DNA from: Gnetum montanum
Lineage: Eukaryota > Streptophyta > Gnetopsida > Gnetales > Gnetaceae
DNA length: 28,403 nucleotides
Assembly: GCA_015680685.1 (NCBI GenBank)
Contig: MNCI01016414.1
Span: 245,469-273,871 of the forward strand
Reading direction: 5' to 3'
The notes below the pieces were generated by a model, which was given only the letters and a program-made list of their open reading frames with translations, ran no database searches and was not told the origin of the DNA. Each line of letters starts with the position of its first letter. Within the stretch, counting starts at the first letter, position 1. The position numbers and the translations under genes were made by a program. This document shows, in pieces, positions 1-11,189 of the stretch.

Positions 1-260
1 TTCAGGTTACAAGCTGCTCGAATAAAGAGCCGTTCACTCTAGGACTCCTACTGCGGGCACATGGGGAAAAATTCTAACTCTGGAGTGATCAATCTGCCAG
101 AGCTTCGCTACACTAGCCAGGATTGGGAAATGAAGGGAGTGCCGCCTCTTATTTATAGAAATGGCAGCGCGACGCGATATCGCGTACGCGATATCGCAGG
201 AGAAGACGCGATATCGCGTCGACCGCGATATCGCGGCCTAGTGTAAACCGCGTCTCATCA
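1..260 (-). mobile_element. Truncated Ty3/gypsy LTR, minus orientation
   Basis: This stretch aligns with the right-hand part of the solo LTR at 21333-22092, with shared blocks around GCTCGAATAAAGA, GGACTCCTACTGC and GGAGTGATCAATCTGCCAGAG. On the minus strand it begins TGATGAGACG at 260, contains a TATAAATA box (complement of 150-157) and has four copies of a GATATC palindrome between the LTR start and that box. The rest of the LTR lies left of the window. No polypurine tract follows its inner edge at 261, so it is either a solo LTR or the outer end of an element whose body lies to the left. The apparent 61-codon reading frame across 61-246 is an accident of LTR sequence. Confidence 0.85.
174..234. 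repeat. Four copies of palindrome GCGATATCGC
   Basis: Perfect 10-bp palindromes lie at 174-183, 188-197, 208-217 and 225-234. They sit in the presumed U3 upstream of the minus-strand TATA box at 150-157. The same motif recurs in the other LTRs of this subfamily (22074-22083 and 16024-16033) and upstream of the internal TATA box of element 2 (20244-20253), which suggests a protein-binding site rather than chance. Confidence 0.9.
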
Positions 261-2334
261 GGTTTCAATATCAAAAATCACAAAACTTTTTCTTAATCCT
301 AGCTAAATACTCTGTGTAAATCTCAGTGTTGGCTCTAAATGAAGCCACCCTAGGACCTATGAGGTCAATTTGTGAAAATCTTCTTTCTTTTCTTTTACAA
401 TCCTTTTTGGCTGAGCACAACTAAATTACAAGTTTTGGGAGGTCATAGTATTGAAAATTTGTTGTGACTAAGTTGTGGGTCAGAACTTAGGCAATGTAAG
501 TTTGGCACTAGGATGCCACAAGGTCAAAGCAAGTCATTCTTGTAAAGGAGGTTGTGGCAGATGGTGCAAGGTTACTACGAATTCACCACAACTCATGTTG
601 AGGCCAAAAATAGTATATTTTCTTCTAGAGGGAGGGGATTGCAAATAGCGGTTAGGTTGTGGTCTACATAAAATAGAACACAATTTGTGTTAATGATATA
701 GCTAGCTTGCAATGGTGCAAACAGTTGAAATAACAATTGTTAGCACCAAGAAGAAGCTCTAGAGCTTTGCGTCATTTAAAGACCTACTACTGAACTTTAC
801 AATAGCAAATGACAACTAAGAAGCATTGGAAATGAGAAGGATTAATGGCCATAAGATGAGTGGTTGATGATGAAGAAATTTTCAGCAAAACTTGTTCTTC
901 AATGATAATGACAAACTATGAGAGCAAGGCAGGAAGCAACAAAGGAGTCTATGCTCCAACAATCACAAGCTTTAGTTTTTCTTTTCTTTCTCATAATTCT
1001 TGAGAAGTATTACAATGAAATTAGAGTAAAACACAAAGCAAGTTGAAATTGATGAGAGAAAATATGAGATTATAATGAAATAGATGAAACAACTAGAACA
1101 TAGAATTCAAACAATGGAATGAAAACAAAATTCTTCTTCTATTGTTTCAAGCTTCAATTCATGCTACAATGAAATCTTCAATGAAATGCCTCAAGTTTGG
1201 GGAAAGCCTAATACATGCATAAATAGAAAATGGAGGAGGTGTTTAAGAGTACACTCAACTATAATGGGGCTATAAATACCTCATCTAATCTCAAGCTAAC
1301 TTACAATGAGGGGAGACTTATGGTCCCAACATAGTAGCATTTGTTACCTTTGTACTTCATGTGATCCTAACTCATACTTGAGGGAGACATGATGTCTTGA
1401 GTGGCCCCAAAGGTAACATGCTTAACATGTAGCATTGAGAATCTACACTTTTAATTCATTTGACTTTTTTCCCCTCTCTTTTTCACATACAAAATTGTAT
1501 CATGTCACATACTGAATTTTAACTATAGATAATTTATAAAATCACTTAGGGTGTATGATAAATAATACTTAAGCTCTTAATAGATCTTTAAACAAATCAA
1601 ACACTTATAAAGCCATATAAGCATATAAATACTTAGAAACTTAATAACTTAGAAATCACTTCAAAATCCACTTTAATACATTTATGCCACTTGGGTCTTG
1701 TTACAACATGAATTAGAGTTCAACAGAAATTCCATATTCATGGCCCAAATTACAAATCCATATAATGACCAACAACATAATAGGAAAGACATAAAGATAT
1801 AATCTTTCATCCAATGTTAATCCTTCTTCTGGGTTCACCTTGATCACCTCTAAGCTTCTTGCTAAATCTACGTGAAACGCATGTAGGAAGGGTTAGAACT
1901 TCTTCTTAGTAGAGAAATCTGCTTAGAAGCTCCTTGGAACATGACTAGAGGTTGGGGCCCAAGCTACAAAACACATTGTTAGTGCCACTAAAATGTTTTT
2001 CCACATAAACATTAACTTATAGTTAACCATAAAATACATAAGTTACTCATAGATGTTTGATTTACTCCAAAAAATGGTATTCTTGTGAGGTTCCCAACAT
2101 CATACATTAGAATAACTAGAAGGCTAATACAACATAAACTAGCCCTTATGCAAACAAGACCAACTGTTGAGTTAGAAATCCTCATGCATATCTAGACCAA
2201 GTATTGGATTACGTTATGACTACTATTAACCCTATAGCTATCCTAAGGTCCTAGCTCCTCATACCACCCTAACGAGACATAATACTAACTAAAAGTCAAA
2301 CCCCAAGTTGACATGGTTATTCAACAAATCCCAC
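261..2334. other. Unassigned AT-rich sequence, no gene recognised
   Basis: No reading frame of useful length and no recognisable protein motif stands out on either strand. A TATAAATA string at 1271-1278 has no coding sequence behind it. A plus-strand reading around 1020-1120 is rich in Glu, Lys and Met and could be a broken coiled-coil fragment of some older transposon, but it is too short and too interrupted to assign. The stretch lies outside the LTR-like end at 2335, so it may be older flanking repeat DNA. Confidence 0.5.
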
Positions 2335-2480
2335 TAATGAGTAGTGGATATTCCCTACACCCAACCATATGAATCACTAGTGCGTACACATGATCTAGTC
2401 GAATTTTGTGGACTTATTTACCTAAGTTATTGATGTTTCTAAATAGTAAATTATGCAATTCTGAGTCATTGTCTTTCCAA
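2335..2480 (-). repeat. Remnant of the host element's 3' LTR end
   Basis: On the minus strand, the sequence ending at 2335 reads GATCATGTG, then ATTCATATGGTTGGGTGTAG, then CTACTCATTA. This matches the last ~75 bp of the element 1 and element 2 LTRs, which end with a GATCATG block, TATGGTTGAGTGTAGG and CCACTCATCA. Only this terminal part is convincing. Similarity fades towards 2480, and an 800-1000-bp LTR does not fit between here and ORF2, so the LTR is probably internally deleted. Confidence 0.55.
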
Positions 2481-2639
2481 TTCATACTTGTCTTAATTTG
2501 AGTGCCTAACTAATTGACTCTGTCTAATTCTAAGTGCTGTATTTTATAGATTACAAAAATGAGTGTAATTTTACAACAAAATTGGACACTTGGACAAAAA
2601 ATTTAGCAAGTGCCTCTTGAATGGACAGAGGGATGATGA

Positions 2640-5461
2640 AGTCTCACATAGTTCCTGGAGGTGGAGGCTTCTGTGGCTTGGATGATGATTCATCACATCC
2701 AAGTGCTGCTAGAGATTAAGGCTATTCTAGTTCTACCACTACTGTTGTTGGAAGTCTAAAGGCATCTAGGAGTACCTTCATTTTCTCTTTCTTACTTCGT
2801 GGATCATATATGGTCTAGGTTGCTTCACCTAGATGAGCTAGTGTTGGGATGTCCCATGGGCATAGCAATGAAGGAAGCATCTCCTTCATGTTGATGAACT
2901 AGGCTATGAATGTTTTACTTTCAATATCAAATGTCTTTATAAGATTCTATAGCTCCTAGTAGTCATTCATCCTCCTCTCTAGATTCTCAATAATAGTTCA
3001 TTAACTAGTGAACCTACTTTTGAGAACTTCAAGCTCCACATTAGCTATATCTAACTTTTGTTTTGTATCCTTGTGAAGCTTAAACTTTTCCTCATAGAGG
3101 AGATAAGAGTTGGTAACTTGCTTCCTCAATTCACTTCTTGGGCTTCCTACTATTAGCATTGTCAAGTTTGCATATTAGAGGTTGGCAAGCTCCTTGTACT
3201 TAGTCATCTTCTCAATCTGAAAATTCTTTAGGTGGATCTATGCCTAATTGCATGCATTTAGTTCATCAAAGATGGGCTGCCATACACCACCTCTTTATTG
3301 GAGTTACTAAATGGTATCATTTACCTTCTCTTTAACTAATTTTATTTCCTTTTTGTTAAGCTCCTTGAGTAGCTTGGATTGGTTCTTGTAATGATTATTC
3401 ACTTTCAAAAATTTTAGGGCCTCATGTTTCCAAGCAACTATCTCAATTGTAGTCCTTTGGTGAAGGGCACAAACCTCCTCCATCAAGAGATTCATGTTTT
3501 CAACTACCAACCTTCTTAAGTCCAAGTTTACCTTAGCAGGTTACTCCTATTGCTAGAAAATGTATTTGACCATCTAGTCCTATTGTTGCTTAGCATTTTA
3601 CAAGTCATGGTTATCTCTTGTGAAAATAAAGTTTTTCTTGTGAACTTGCAATAGGTCCTTGTTAGTGTTGTTGGCCACGACCTTTGAATGGATGCATCGA
3701 AGATCACCATATCCTTCACATTCTTGGTCTCTTGGTATTTATGTTAAAGGTACTAGAAAGCTTCATCTCATGTAAGCTCAAGTTGGAGAATGGTGGGAAC
3801 TAAGAGATGGGCTCATAGTTTTACAACTTTGATGGCCAACTAACGATTGATTACAGTGGCCTTCTTAAGTTGCATATTAATGACTAGCAACTTGTTCCTT
3901 ATCTCTAGTAGCTACAATTGGTTTGTAGTGATATCATCTAGAAGATCAAAGATCTCTAGAAGTAGTTTCCTAGCTCCTACTAGTCTCTCCAACATCTCTT
4001 CATGTTGGGCAATGCTTAGCTCCTATTGATGCATGGATATTTGCCATGATAACTATATCTAGTGTAGATGCAACAATAGTATTGAGGACTTCTACAACTC
4101 TATCAGACACCACTTCCACTACTATCTCTTAGCCCTTATGTGGCATTACCAAAATTATTGCCCCTTCTTCCTTTCTTAAATATGATAGAAAAGGTTGTTG
4201 CATTTCCTAAAATTTTAGGGAATTCTTATCCAAGAATGGACATAGTGACTTCCCTAGCATATGGATTGCATCTTATGGATGCTTGTTTTCATTACACAAA
4301 GAATAATGGTGCCATCTCACTATCTACCTAGCTGATTATCCTTGTGACCTCATTCAAGTGGCTTATAGTTATATGGTAAATGGATGACTCTCCACAACTT
4401 GTAGCTTCTTTTTATTGTTACAGTTGTTGCTTTCAAATTTTTCTGAGTTACTCCATAGTTGTAAGCATTTTTGGTGTTGTTTCTAGGACTACAAGTGGTG
4501 GTGATGGTGGTTGCTTCTCTTCCTAAAGATTTTCCGTAGCCTTATCCTTCATCATTTACTGCCATGATGCAATGGAAGCATGGTAAATCACATTATTAGA
4601 GTAATGAGCTATTCCTCCCCTTTTACATAATTTTCTAATCAAGCATGAAAAGGTGAGTGTCTTTCTACCCTTCTCATTTTCCTTGAAATGCTTCTTGATT
4701 TCTAGGAAGATGAGTTGGGATAATTTGATGAGGAATTTCCCACTTAGAGTTGCACATACCCTAGTGGAGAGGGCTATTACCTTATTTAGCCTCACCATTA
4801 AGCTTAGGTGATAGGCTACAATCTTAAAGTAGGCTCTTTCCACATTCTTTAGGGCACTGTACTCCTTACGATCTACTTCATAACATCATTGGATCCATTC
4901 CTTTTTCTCTTTAGGATCCATCTATGTGGAAATTTCGGCAAGCTTTGTCCAAGTGTTAGGCAAACCAAGGGCTTCAACTAAATAGAAGATGGTTATGTCT
5001 TTGATTTTCATCGATGCATCTCCTTGTCAGTTGTTTCAAAATAGGTAGGTTTTCCCCTTGTATCATTCTCCACCATTGAAGAGAATGGGCCACATAGAAG
5101 AGCCTTGTAACTACATTATGATCTCCTCAAATGCCAACTCCAAGAAGGGTCCAAAGTTCAATTCTTGCAACATAGAAGTTTGGACCTCCTTGTTTTTGAT
5201 CTACTCTAGGAAAGCTTTTGTAAGTGTGACCTCTAAGTTAGGTGTTGGTCTTAGAGCCTTGTCCTGCCTAGATTGGCTCATCTCTGTAGTAGAAATTTTT
5301 CTAACATATTTCACTTAAAGCTCCTAACAAAGAGGCCTAGTAGCATGTGTTGCCTCTACTACTTGCTCATGACATTATTGTTGTTGATCCCTTCCTCCTT
5401 GGGATTACTTCTCTGTGGGCTACGATTGTTCTCTCACTTGTAGTCCTTTTTTGGACATCAT
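2640..5461 (-). pseudogene. ORF2 of host element (transposon protein with coiled coil), decayed
   Basis: The minus strand has an ATG at 5461 directly after a splice-acceptor-like GTAG. Its reading frames, broken by many stops, match ORF2 of element 2 in the same order. The stretch at 4843-4556 contains YFKIVAYHLSLM and LIRKLCKRGGI, against YFKIGMYHLFPM and LIRKFCQRAGI in element 2. A Lys/Glu-rich coiled-coil part at 3525-3307 contains LLMEEVCALHQRTTIEI, against LLMEEVHAIHQKITMEI. A Pro-rich C-terminal end near 2670 is comparable to the PPPLGT tail of element 1. The first block resembles the 'putative plant transposon protein' domain found in Athila-type elements; that family assignment is from memory and uncertain. 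No signal peptide or membrane segment is visible. Function is unknown. Confidence 0.7.
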
Positions 5462-6632
5462 CTACGAGCAAAAATATAACCCACAATTTTTTCTTTAGGT
5501 CATAACCTTTGTTCCCTTGAATACCTTTCTTCATTAGATTAGGTTATGCTAATTCCTTAGGTATTAGGGGTTTATCATTAAGTTTTTGTTTTATGATTAC
5601 AGGTTAGTGGTATTATTTTATTCCTAGCTAATAGATTTTATTTGTTGGTCTTAACTCTTTACGGTTATTAATTTAATAGTTTAACCATGGGAAGTTAGAA
5701 AAGTTTTGAAAATTTTTCTATGAAAACCTAAGGTTTGTGTCCCCCATGATGTAAAGCATACCTTTGGTAGCTTGAGGATTGAAAAATGGGCAAAATTAGA
5801 TGAGTAGTTTGTAAGTTATCATGTGCAAAAGGTTCTTTGGATTTGAAAAATGAAAAAAAAATCTCTAGCAGTTTGGAAAAATGGTAAAAAATGAACTAAG
5901 TAATTGCATATTTATAGGCTTTTTATCTTGTGTCAACTAGGATGTGTCGACTTATCTCACTACATCAACATGGATGAATCGATGTAGTTATTCTTAGCTA
6001 TATTTTTTGCTTGCAAATGAAGGAATTTTGCGCAATTTTTAGGACAAAACAAGAGCCAAATGGAAGCCAAAAAGATGTAGAATGATAACAACAACATGAA
6101 ATAGGGTAGATCTAGCCATATGAAAGTAATTCAAGTGAATTGGATGAGTTCTTTGAGGATGTTCTGATACCAAATAAAGCAAACCTAGATGCTAAAATGC
6201 TATAAAGATGATTAATCAATTAAGCAACCCATGGTTAGGGAGTTTAACTTAACATAGACCAAAGGAATACAAGTGGGTCCTCCCCAAAGCAAGCATATGT
6301 CTATTATACCTTCATTGCAAGGAATCCGTGGGCCCTAAGGATGATGAATGATTTTTGAAAGTTAAATTCCATACCCTTGGAAGGAATTTTCATAGGGTTA
6401 TGCTATCTATAAAACACAAGTGAATAATTTGCCATGGTATGAGACAATGAGGTGGTTGAAAATGAAGTGAGTAAATGGTAGAGAGAGGGAATGGTAGATA
6501 GATAATCTACATCCTAGTCACATGAGGTTCTTTTGGTGAAAATTATGATTAAGATGATCTAATACTATTTTTTTCCAAGTTTAGATGAAGTCCAATCCAT
6601 TTACAATAACCTCACATTAACATATTCCCCCT
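5462..6632 (-). promoter_or_regulatory. Host element non-coding block upstream of ORF2, with internal TATA
   Basis: This stretch has no coding potential but keeps landmarks seen upstream of ORF2 in element 2, in the same order. On the minus strand these are a block TTGGGGAGGACCCACTT (within 6269-6289), a TATAAATA box (complement of 5909-5916), a purine tract TCATGGGGGA (complement of 5740-5749) and an acceptor-like GTAG just before the ORF2 ATG at 5461. Spacing from the first block to TATA is about 370 bp here and about 400 bp in element 2. Homology is clear; promoter function is inferred. Confidence 0.6.
6628..6632. repeat. Target-site duplication CCCCT, left copy (element 1)
   Basis: CCCCT immediately precedes the TGATGAATC start of the element 1 5' LTR and is repeated exactly at 12741-12745 after the 3' LTR. 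Confidence 0.95.
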
Positions 6633-6654
6633 TGATGAATCATGATTTGTCAAG

Positions 6655-6800
6655 TGCTGATATCAAACCCTTGTTAACCAGGTGCTGATATCGAAGCCCT
6701 ATTATTGGACCCCTGTTATCAGAGCCCTGTTATCTGATGAGTCCCAATATCAGACCCCTGTTATTGGACCCTTGATATCAGGGCTACATTAACTAGGCTA
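6655..6800 (+). repeat. U3 array of degenerate GATATC/CCCTGTTA units
   Basis: Roughly eight imperfect units follow each other, each combining a (GA)TATC core with AGAGCCCTGTTAT-like sequence. Examples are CTGATATCAAACCCTTGTTA, TATCAGAGCCCTGTTATC and TTGATATCAGGGC. The array recurs in the 3' LTR at about 11822-11945. It lies 100-250 bp upstream of the TATA box, the place expected for an LTR enhancer. Confidence 0.7.
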
Positions 6801-6835
6801 TGTATACGAGGCCCTGTATATGTGGCCGCGTTGAC

Positions 6836-6876
6836 ATGGCCCCATCGATGCATCCACCCATGTATCGATGCGGCCC
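6836..6876. repeat. Imperfect inverted repeat upstream of the LTR TATA box
   Basis: Arms GGCCCCATCGATGCAT and ATGTATCGATGCGGCCCC are near reverse complements around a short CCACCC spacer. The 3' LTR copy, near 11992-12032, is decayed, with CpG-type changes. Confidence 0.6.
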
Positions 6877-6901
6877 CATTTACGCAAAGTCTATTTTTAG
6901 C

Positions 6902-6910
6902 TATAAATAA
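6902..6910 (+). promoter_or_regulatory. LTR TATA box of element 1
   Basis: TATAAATAA lies in the 5' LTR and has an exact counterpart at 12056 in the 3' LTR. It is positioned about 180 bp before AATAAA, consistent with a U3 promoter. Transcription would start about 30 bp downstream. Confidence 0.75.
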
Positions 6911-7080
6911 GTGCACACTCACTGCACTTAGGTATCTTTCTAGTAGTTGTAGCAAAGCCCTTGCAGTTTGTTTCCATAGGAATTATACTATTTTCCCAAG
7001 TGCATGCCCATAGTGTGATGCTTGTAATTGTATGGCACCTTTATTCGAGTGTGACGTACTTGGACATGCACATGACCGAA

Positions 7081-7086
7081 AATAAA
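7081..7086 (+). terminator. LTR polyadenylation signal of element 1
   Basis: AATAAA in the conserved block ending AATAAAGATC, followed by GATTACTTCATCATTG. The same hexamer is kept in all four element LTRs here (12236, 16248 and 24777), so it is the likely R-region polyA signal. Confidence 0.7.
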
Positions 7087-7641
7087 GATCGAGATTACTT
7101 CATCATTGCAACATTCACTTAGTTTTAATTGTTTAATTTTTATTGTTATTTATTGTTTTCTTAGTTAATATTTCTTTACCATCATTTACTATTCTTATTG
7201 TTAACTGCAGAATGAGTACAACTTAATCATGAGCATTTAAGTGTAACTACTTGGTAACCCAGTAGTGTACCTAGGATGTACGCTTGGTAATCCCAATAGT
7301 AGTCGTGCACAAGGTCCAAGATGTGTACAAATGATTAAGGAATGGATTCTCATCACACTTAGGCTAGCTTAGACTCCATTTCCTATTGCTTATTAGTTTA
7401 ATCAAGATTATTTTCCATTGTCTCTAGGAGTAGCACTAGTTTAGGATCACATCATACGCCTCACTTTGAACTAAACCATACGTGACAAAGAAAATACTAG
7501 TCCAGGTGGGAAGATAATGAACTGTGATCAACATGTAACTATCTACATACCACAACTAGCTTGTCCATGGAGTTCAACCAGATCGTGCATGAATGCTTGT
7601 ATTCATATGGTTGAGTGTAGGGGTACCTCGCCACTCATCAT

Positions 7642-7659
7642 TGGCACCGTTGCCAGAGA
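7642..7659 (+). other. Primer-binding site, tRNA-Asp type (element 1)
   Basis: TGGCACCGTTGCCAGAGA starts two bases after the LTR end. It matches 15 of 18 bases of the complement of the 3' end of plant tRNA-Asp(GUC), as recalled; the differences are G-to-A changes. Athila-type elements commonly use this primer. Confidence 0.8.
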
Positions 7660-7776
7660 TGATGCTAGTTATTTAGATTAGTTATATCATACAAGATCGC
7701 TGTAACAAGTATTAACGATATATCCTTTAGAAAAAAATTAAATTCAATTCAATTAAGTCACACATAGTTCACAACA

Positions 7777-9763
7777 ATGTCTCTCTCACATGACCATGAC
7801 AATGCAACAACTAGTAGGGTAACTCATTGGAGAACCAACAAATTATATGATAATGAAGATGAAGTTTGGAGTACCCAATCTGATGTAGGGGTCTCCTATG
7901 AGCATCAATGCAAAAAACATCATCCCAATTCACAACTGCATAACATACCTAGTGACGATGAACCCCTATTGGCCACTACAAGCTTAACAAAAATACAAGA
8001 GGCTATTCAAATACCCTACAGGCATCGTAAGGAAAGTTGTCTACCCAGGCTTGACTTAAAAAACTTTCCTAAGTTTTTAGGAGGCTATGATTTAGATCCC
8101 CAAAATCATTTACAAGCCTTCTATGATGCCTGTGCATGGAATGCCATTGATAATGGATGGCAAAAACTTAAGCTCTAGCCAAGCAAAAGTATGGTATAGG
8201 TCGTTAAAACCAAAATCAATTCGAAGTTGGCTGACAATGGTAGAACTCTTCAATAAAAGATATCAAACATATGCGAGAGTGTTAGCCTTGAGGAGACAAA
8301 TCCAAGAATGGAAACAAGTGCAACATGAACCCTTGGACATGGCCTTAGAAAGATATTATGCACTGTTAAACAACTACCTAGGCCATGGGTTCTCTGAGGG
8401 AAGGCTAATGTACCATATCATAGATGGGCTCTGCAATGAAACAAAGGAGACCCTAGGGATGTACGCCCAAGGTCAACTATATGAGCTACGAACCCATCAA
8501 CTCCAAGAGCTTATTAAGTGGGTAGCAAAAGAAGAAGGAGAAATAGCTAAATGGGAGAATGTTGAAAGTTCTCAATAGGACCAAAATCTCAACTTAACAA
8601 GGGTCCATGATCATGAAGAGGAGAAATCAACTTACTTCAAAGAGGTGGAATCATCTTTGCCAATCCTACAATCACTAGATGAAATTGAGGCAAAGATCAA
8701 TAAGATGATAGATTGGGTACATGAAATATGTGGAGAATATGCCAAAATTATTGGAGGAAGAACCATGATGAGCCAAGAAATAGGACAAAACACCACTAGA
8801 CAATCAGAAAGAAGGATTGAAGAGAATAAGAATAAGAACTCAATTGCCAATTTCACATATCAATGTAACGTCTGTCTATACAATCACCCTAAAGGCCAAT
8901 GTCCAGTTTTGTCACATTTACATGAGCATTAGGGCGGAATGTTACATCCAGATTTCATACAAAAATATCAGGTTCAACCACAGTGGCAAAAACCTCAGTC
9001 GTGGGCAAGGCCACCGCCAACTAGACTATACCCTTCATATGTCCCAACACCAAATGCTTATTATGTTCAACACCCTATTTCTCCAATGGGATCATCATCC
9101 TCTACCTCACCTCATTGTTATCATTCTCCTGAGTACTATCCACCCATGTCCTCTCCAAAAAAATCACCACCTCATGTGCCTTACACTTCTCCTCAACCTC
9201 AATATTCTCATACTTCATCCTCTTCTACATCACCACCAGTTGTGCTAGAAGGCTTTGCACCATAGCACCAACCCATGAACGTTACTTGTGCTACTGCTGC
9301 CAATAGTAGTGGGAACCCTCCACAACATTGAAAGCATCCTTTCTTTAGGCAGGACCGTAGAAAGAGACAACACAGTTTTGAAACCATTGCATCCTCCAAC
9401 TTAGCACAAGTTCAATGCTATGATGCATCCACCTCCTCAAACTCAACGCCTCTTGTTACTCTATCTGAGCCACCAATCAACACTCCAACAACCATGGGGC
9501 CCAATGAATATTTCCACATGGGAAAACATGTTGATCCTTGCATACCATCTTACAGTTGCAAGTACCATAGTGGGTCAACTCCTTATAAACTAACCACATC
9601 TTATAACTTGCCCCACTATGTCAAATCTAATCAAATGTGTGAACCCCAATGGGGTAAGTATGATTGGGTCCTAATATTTCCAACATGCAAGGATCCTAAC
9701 CTTCCATTTATTAATTTTAGCCATGCTCAACCATTTAGTTATAGGGGGTGTCCTCCATTCTAA
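7777..9763 (+). pseudogene. Gag of element 1, frameshifted and with several stops
   Basis: The capsid polyprotein would form the cytoplasmic particle. The start is the ATG at 7777 after a ~120-bp leader. It reads about 130 codons, then shifts frame near 8168, where 17 nt present in element 2 are missing. From 8123 the other frame continues to 9763 through stops at 8576, 8930, 9263 and about 9330. In order it has an N-terminal variable part, a Retrotrans_gag-like core (KVWYRSLKPKSIRSW, ALERYYALLNN, LMYHIIDGL), a zinc knuckle CNVCLYNHPKGQCP (C-x2-C-x3-H-x4-C, Athila spacing), a Pro/Ser-rich tail and a conserved end around LPFINFSHAQPFSYRG. Full length would be about 660 residues. Many stops correspond to Gln or Arg codons in element 2, consistent with C-to-T decay. 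Confidence 0.9.
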
Positions 9764-11126
9764 CAACATAGAATTAATAAATGTTTTTCTGTTTCTTTAA
9801 TTTTACAACTTTTTTTTTCCAATTTTTCACCTTTTAATTTATCATTTTATCTTTTTTTCTTTTTGTATTTTTTATGAGTAATCTCATCCATGAATAAAAC
9901 ACTCATGTGACTTGTTGGTTGAGGTGTTGTTTTATGCTATCAAGTCTTAGGTGATTAATTATTTGGACAGCAAACCCACCAAATCCACCCAACCATTCTA
10001 TTAATAAGAGGTTCTACTCTAGGTATGATGATATTCTTGTCATCATGAAACTTAAAAGTAATTTTGTGCTCATTATGCCCAGAGTGAAAAATGATGGACT
10101 AAGAGGGAATGGCCAGGGTGTGACATCAAGGGAACTTGTGGATTCTCTTTGGTGACATCTATAGGTGTTATCATGTAGTTTGGTTGTACTAAGATCCTTG
10201 TAGATCTAACAAAAAATGGGAGTAAGAGTAATCAAAAGGCACTCAATCAAGGAAACTCAATGTTATTCTAGGGGTTTCCATTGGAAAGACATGCATCCAT
10301 GCTTGAAGGTAGGTGGCTTCTCTAGATTAAACATTCAAAAAAAAAAAAAAAGAGCAAGAAGAGTGTGCCAAAGCGGCCACATAGAAAAAAAAAAGAGGAA
10401 GAAAAAGAATAGATCTAAGTGCCGCAAAGAAATTTTGAATCACTCCTCCCTTGAACAAAACGCCAAGTGATCATACACCTTATTGTCATGGTGCTCTTAT
10501 TGTTGTCTATCATTGGGAAAAAACAATGCGATGTCATTGATTAGAGGAATAGAATTGGTCCTGATTTTTGAGCAACAGGTTAATGACACATTAATCATGC
10601 CTTACACTAAGAATTCATTGTGCCCTGAGTTAGTTACCTAATGTCCCAATCTCTGTAATCCCTTCTACAATTCATCTCATCTTGCTATTTATGTAATTGT
10701 GACTCGTGTCTTGTATAGCATTGAATTCATATCTCATCACGGTGGTATTAACATGTGTGTGTTTTTTTGCATCGGCATAGATCACATTTAACCCTCCTAG
10801 TACCTATGGACATTTTAAGGTGTGATTACATAAGGGCATTATAGGTTGGAACCTACTTTGGAGAGGACCCACTTGCGTGACTTTTGTAATTTATACTTGT
10901 TGCACATCACCACATCATCTTATACCCTATGAGTATTTCATTGCCAAATCTATCCTTTCCTTTGTCATCATTTTATCAAACATTCTTAAAAACCAGGTCC
11001 TTTTATGTATCACATAAATAAACCAGGTCTGACATTAAACTTTTAGGACCACTTCCTTGAAAAAATTTCTAACCCTAAAATCACACTAAGTAAAGAATTC
11101 AACATTTATTAAAGGTAATGAGTAAG
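9764..11126 (+). other. Element 1 non-coding middle between gag and ORF2
   Basis: A T-rich tract follows the gag stop and is followed by AATAAA at 9893-9898. A run of 15 A lies at 10337-10351. Most of the stretch aligns with 18925-19910 of element 2. A frame at about 10532-10790 parallels the 86-codon frame of element 2 (start MSLIRG, same stop), but has an in-frame TAA. A block TTGGAGAGGACCCACTT near 10858 matches element 2 and the host element. Beyond about 10880 similarity weakens, and the TATA region of element 2 (20244-20301) has no counterpart. No pol motif is present. Confidence 0.75.
9893..9898 (+). terminator. Possible polyA signal after gag (element 1)
   Basis: AATAAA in the phrase ATGAATAAAACACTCATGTG follows a long T-rich tract about 130 bp after the gag stop. 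The same phrase follows gag in element 2 (18986-18991), so it is conserved. Its use as a polyA signal is inferred. Confidence 0.45.
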
Positions 11127-11189
11127 GTAAGAAATCATTGAACCTTTTTTCAATAGCCTTACTAACAATTGATCTTTGTGTGATTATAG
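11127..11189 (+). promoter_or_regulatory. Putative intron or splice acceptor abutting ORF2 (element 1)
   Basis: AAG/GTAAGA at 11127 could be a donor. TTACTAAC at 11159-11166 is a perfect branch-point consensus, and GATTATAG ends at 11189 directly before ATGGCCCC. Element 2 has the same layout at 20714-20780. A more distant donor, for example in the gag leader, could also use this acceptor. Confidence 0.5.

Larger units (their letters stand above)
6633..7640 (+). repeat. Element 1 5' LTR (1008 bp)
   Basis: It starts TGATGAATC and ends CCACTCATCA. It pairs with the 3' LTR at 11801-12740. The U3 holds a GATATC-centred repeat array and an inverted repeat, followed by a TATA box at 6902. AATAAA lies at 7081. 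The second half, from about 7020, is closely related to the LTRs of element 2, but the first 270 bp are not. Confidence 0.95.

Noticed and set aside
174-234. Repeated palindromes as a CRISPR-like array
   Set aside because: Spacers are 4-10 bp and the setting is a plant LTR; these are promoter-region repeats.
61-246. 61-codon plus-strand frame
   Set aside because: It lies wholly in a minus-strand LTR and runs through its palindromes; the homologous part of the solo LTR has no such frame.
1271-1278. TATAAATA as a host gene promoter
   Set aside because: No coding sequence or exon-like content follows on the plus strand within the unassigned stretch.
9208-9399. Minus-strand frame opposite gag
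   Set aside because: It is the antisense shadow of the Ser/Pro-rich gag tail; no family likeness.
10216-10470. 84-codon basic Lys-rich frame
   Set aside because: It comes from the A-rich tracts in the element 1 middle. The element 2 counterpart is not open in the same frame.
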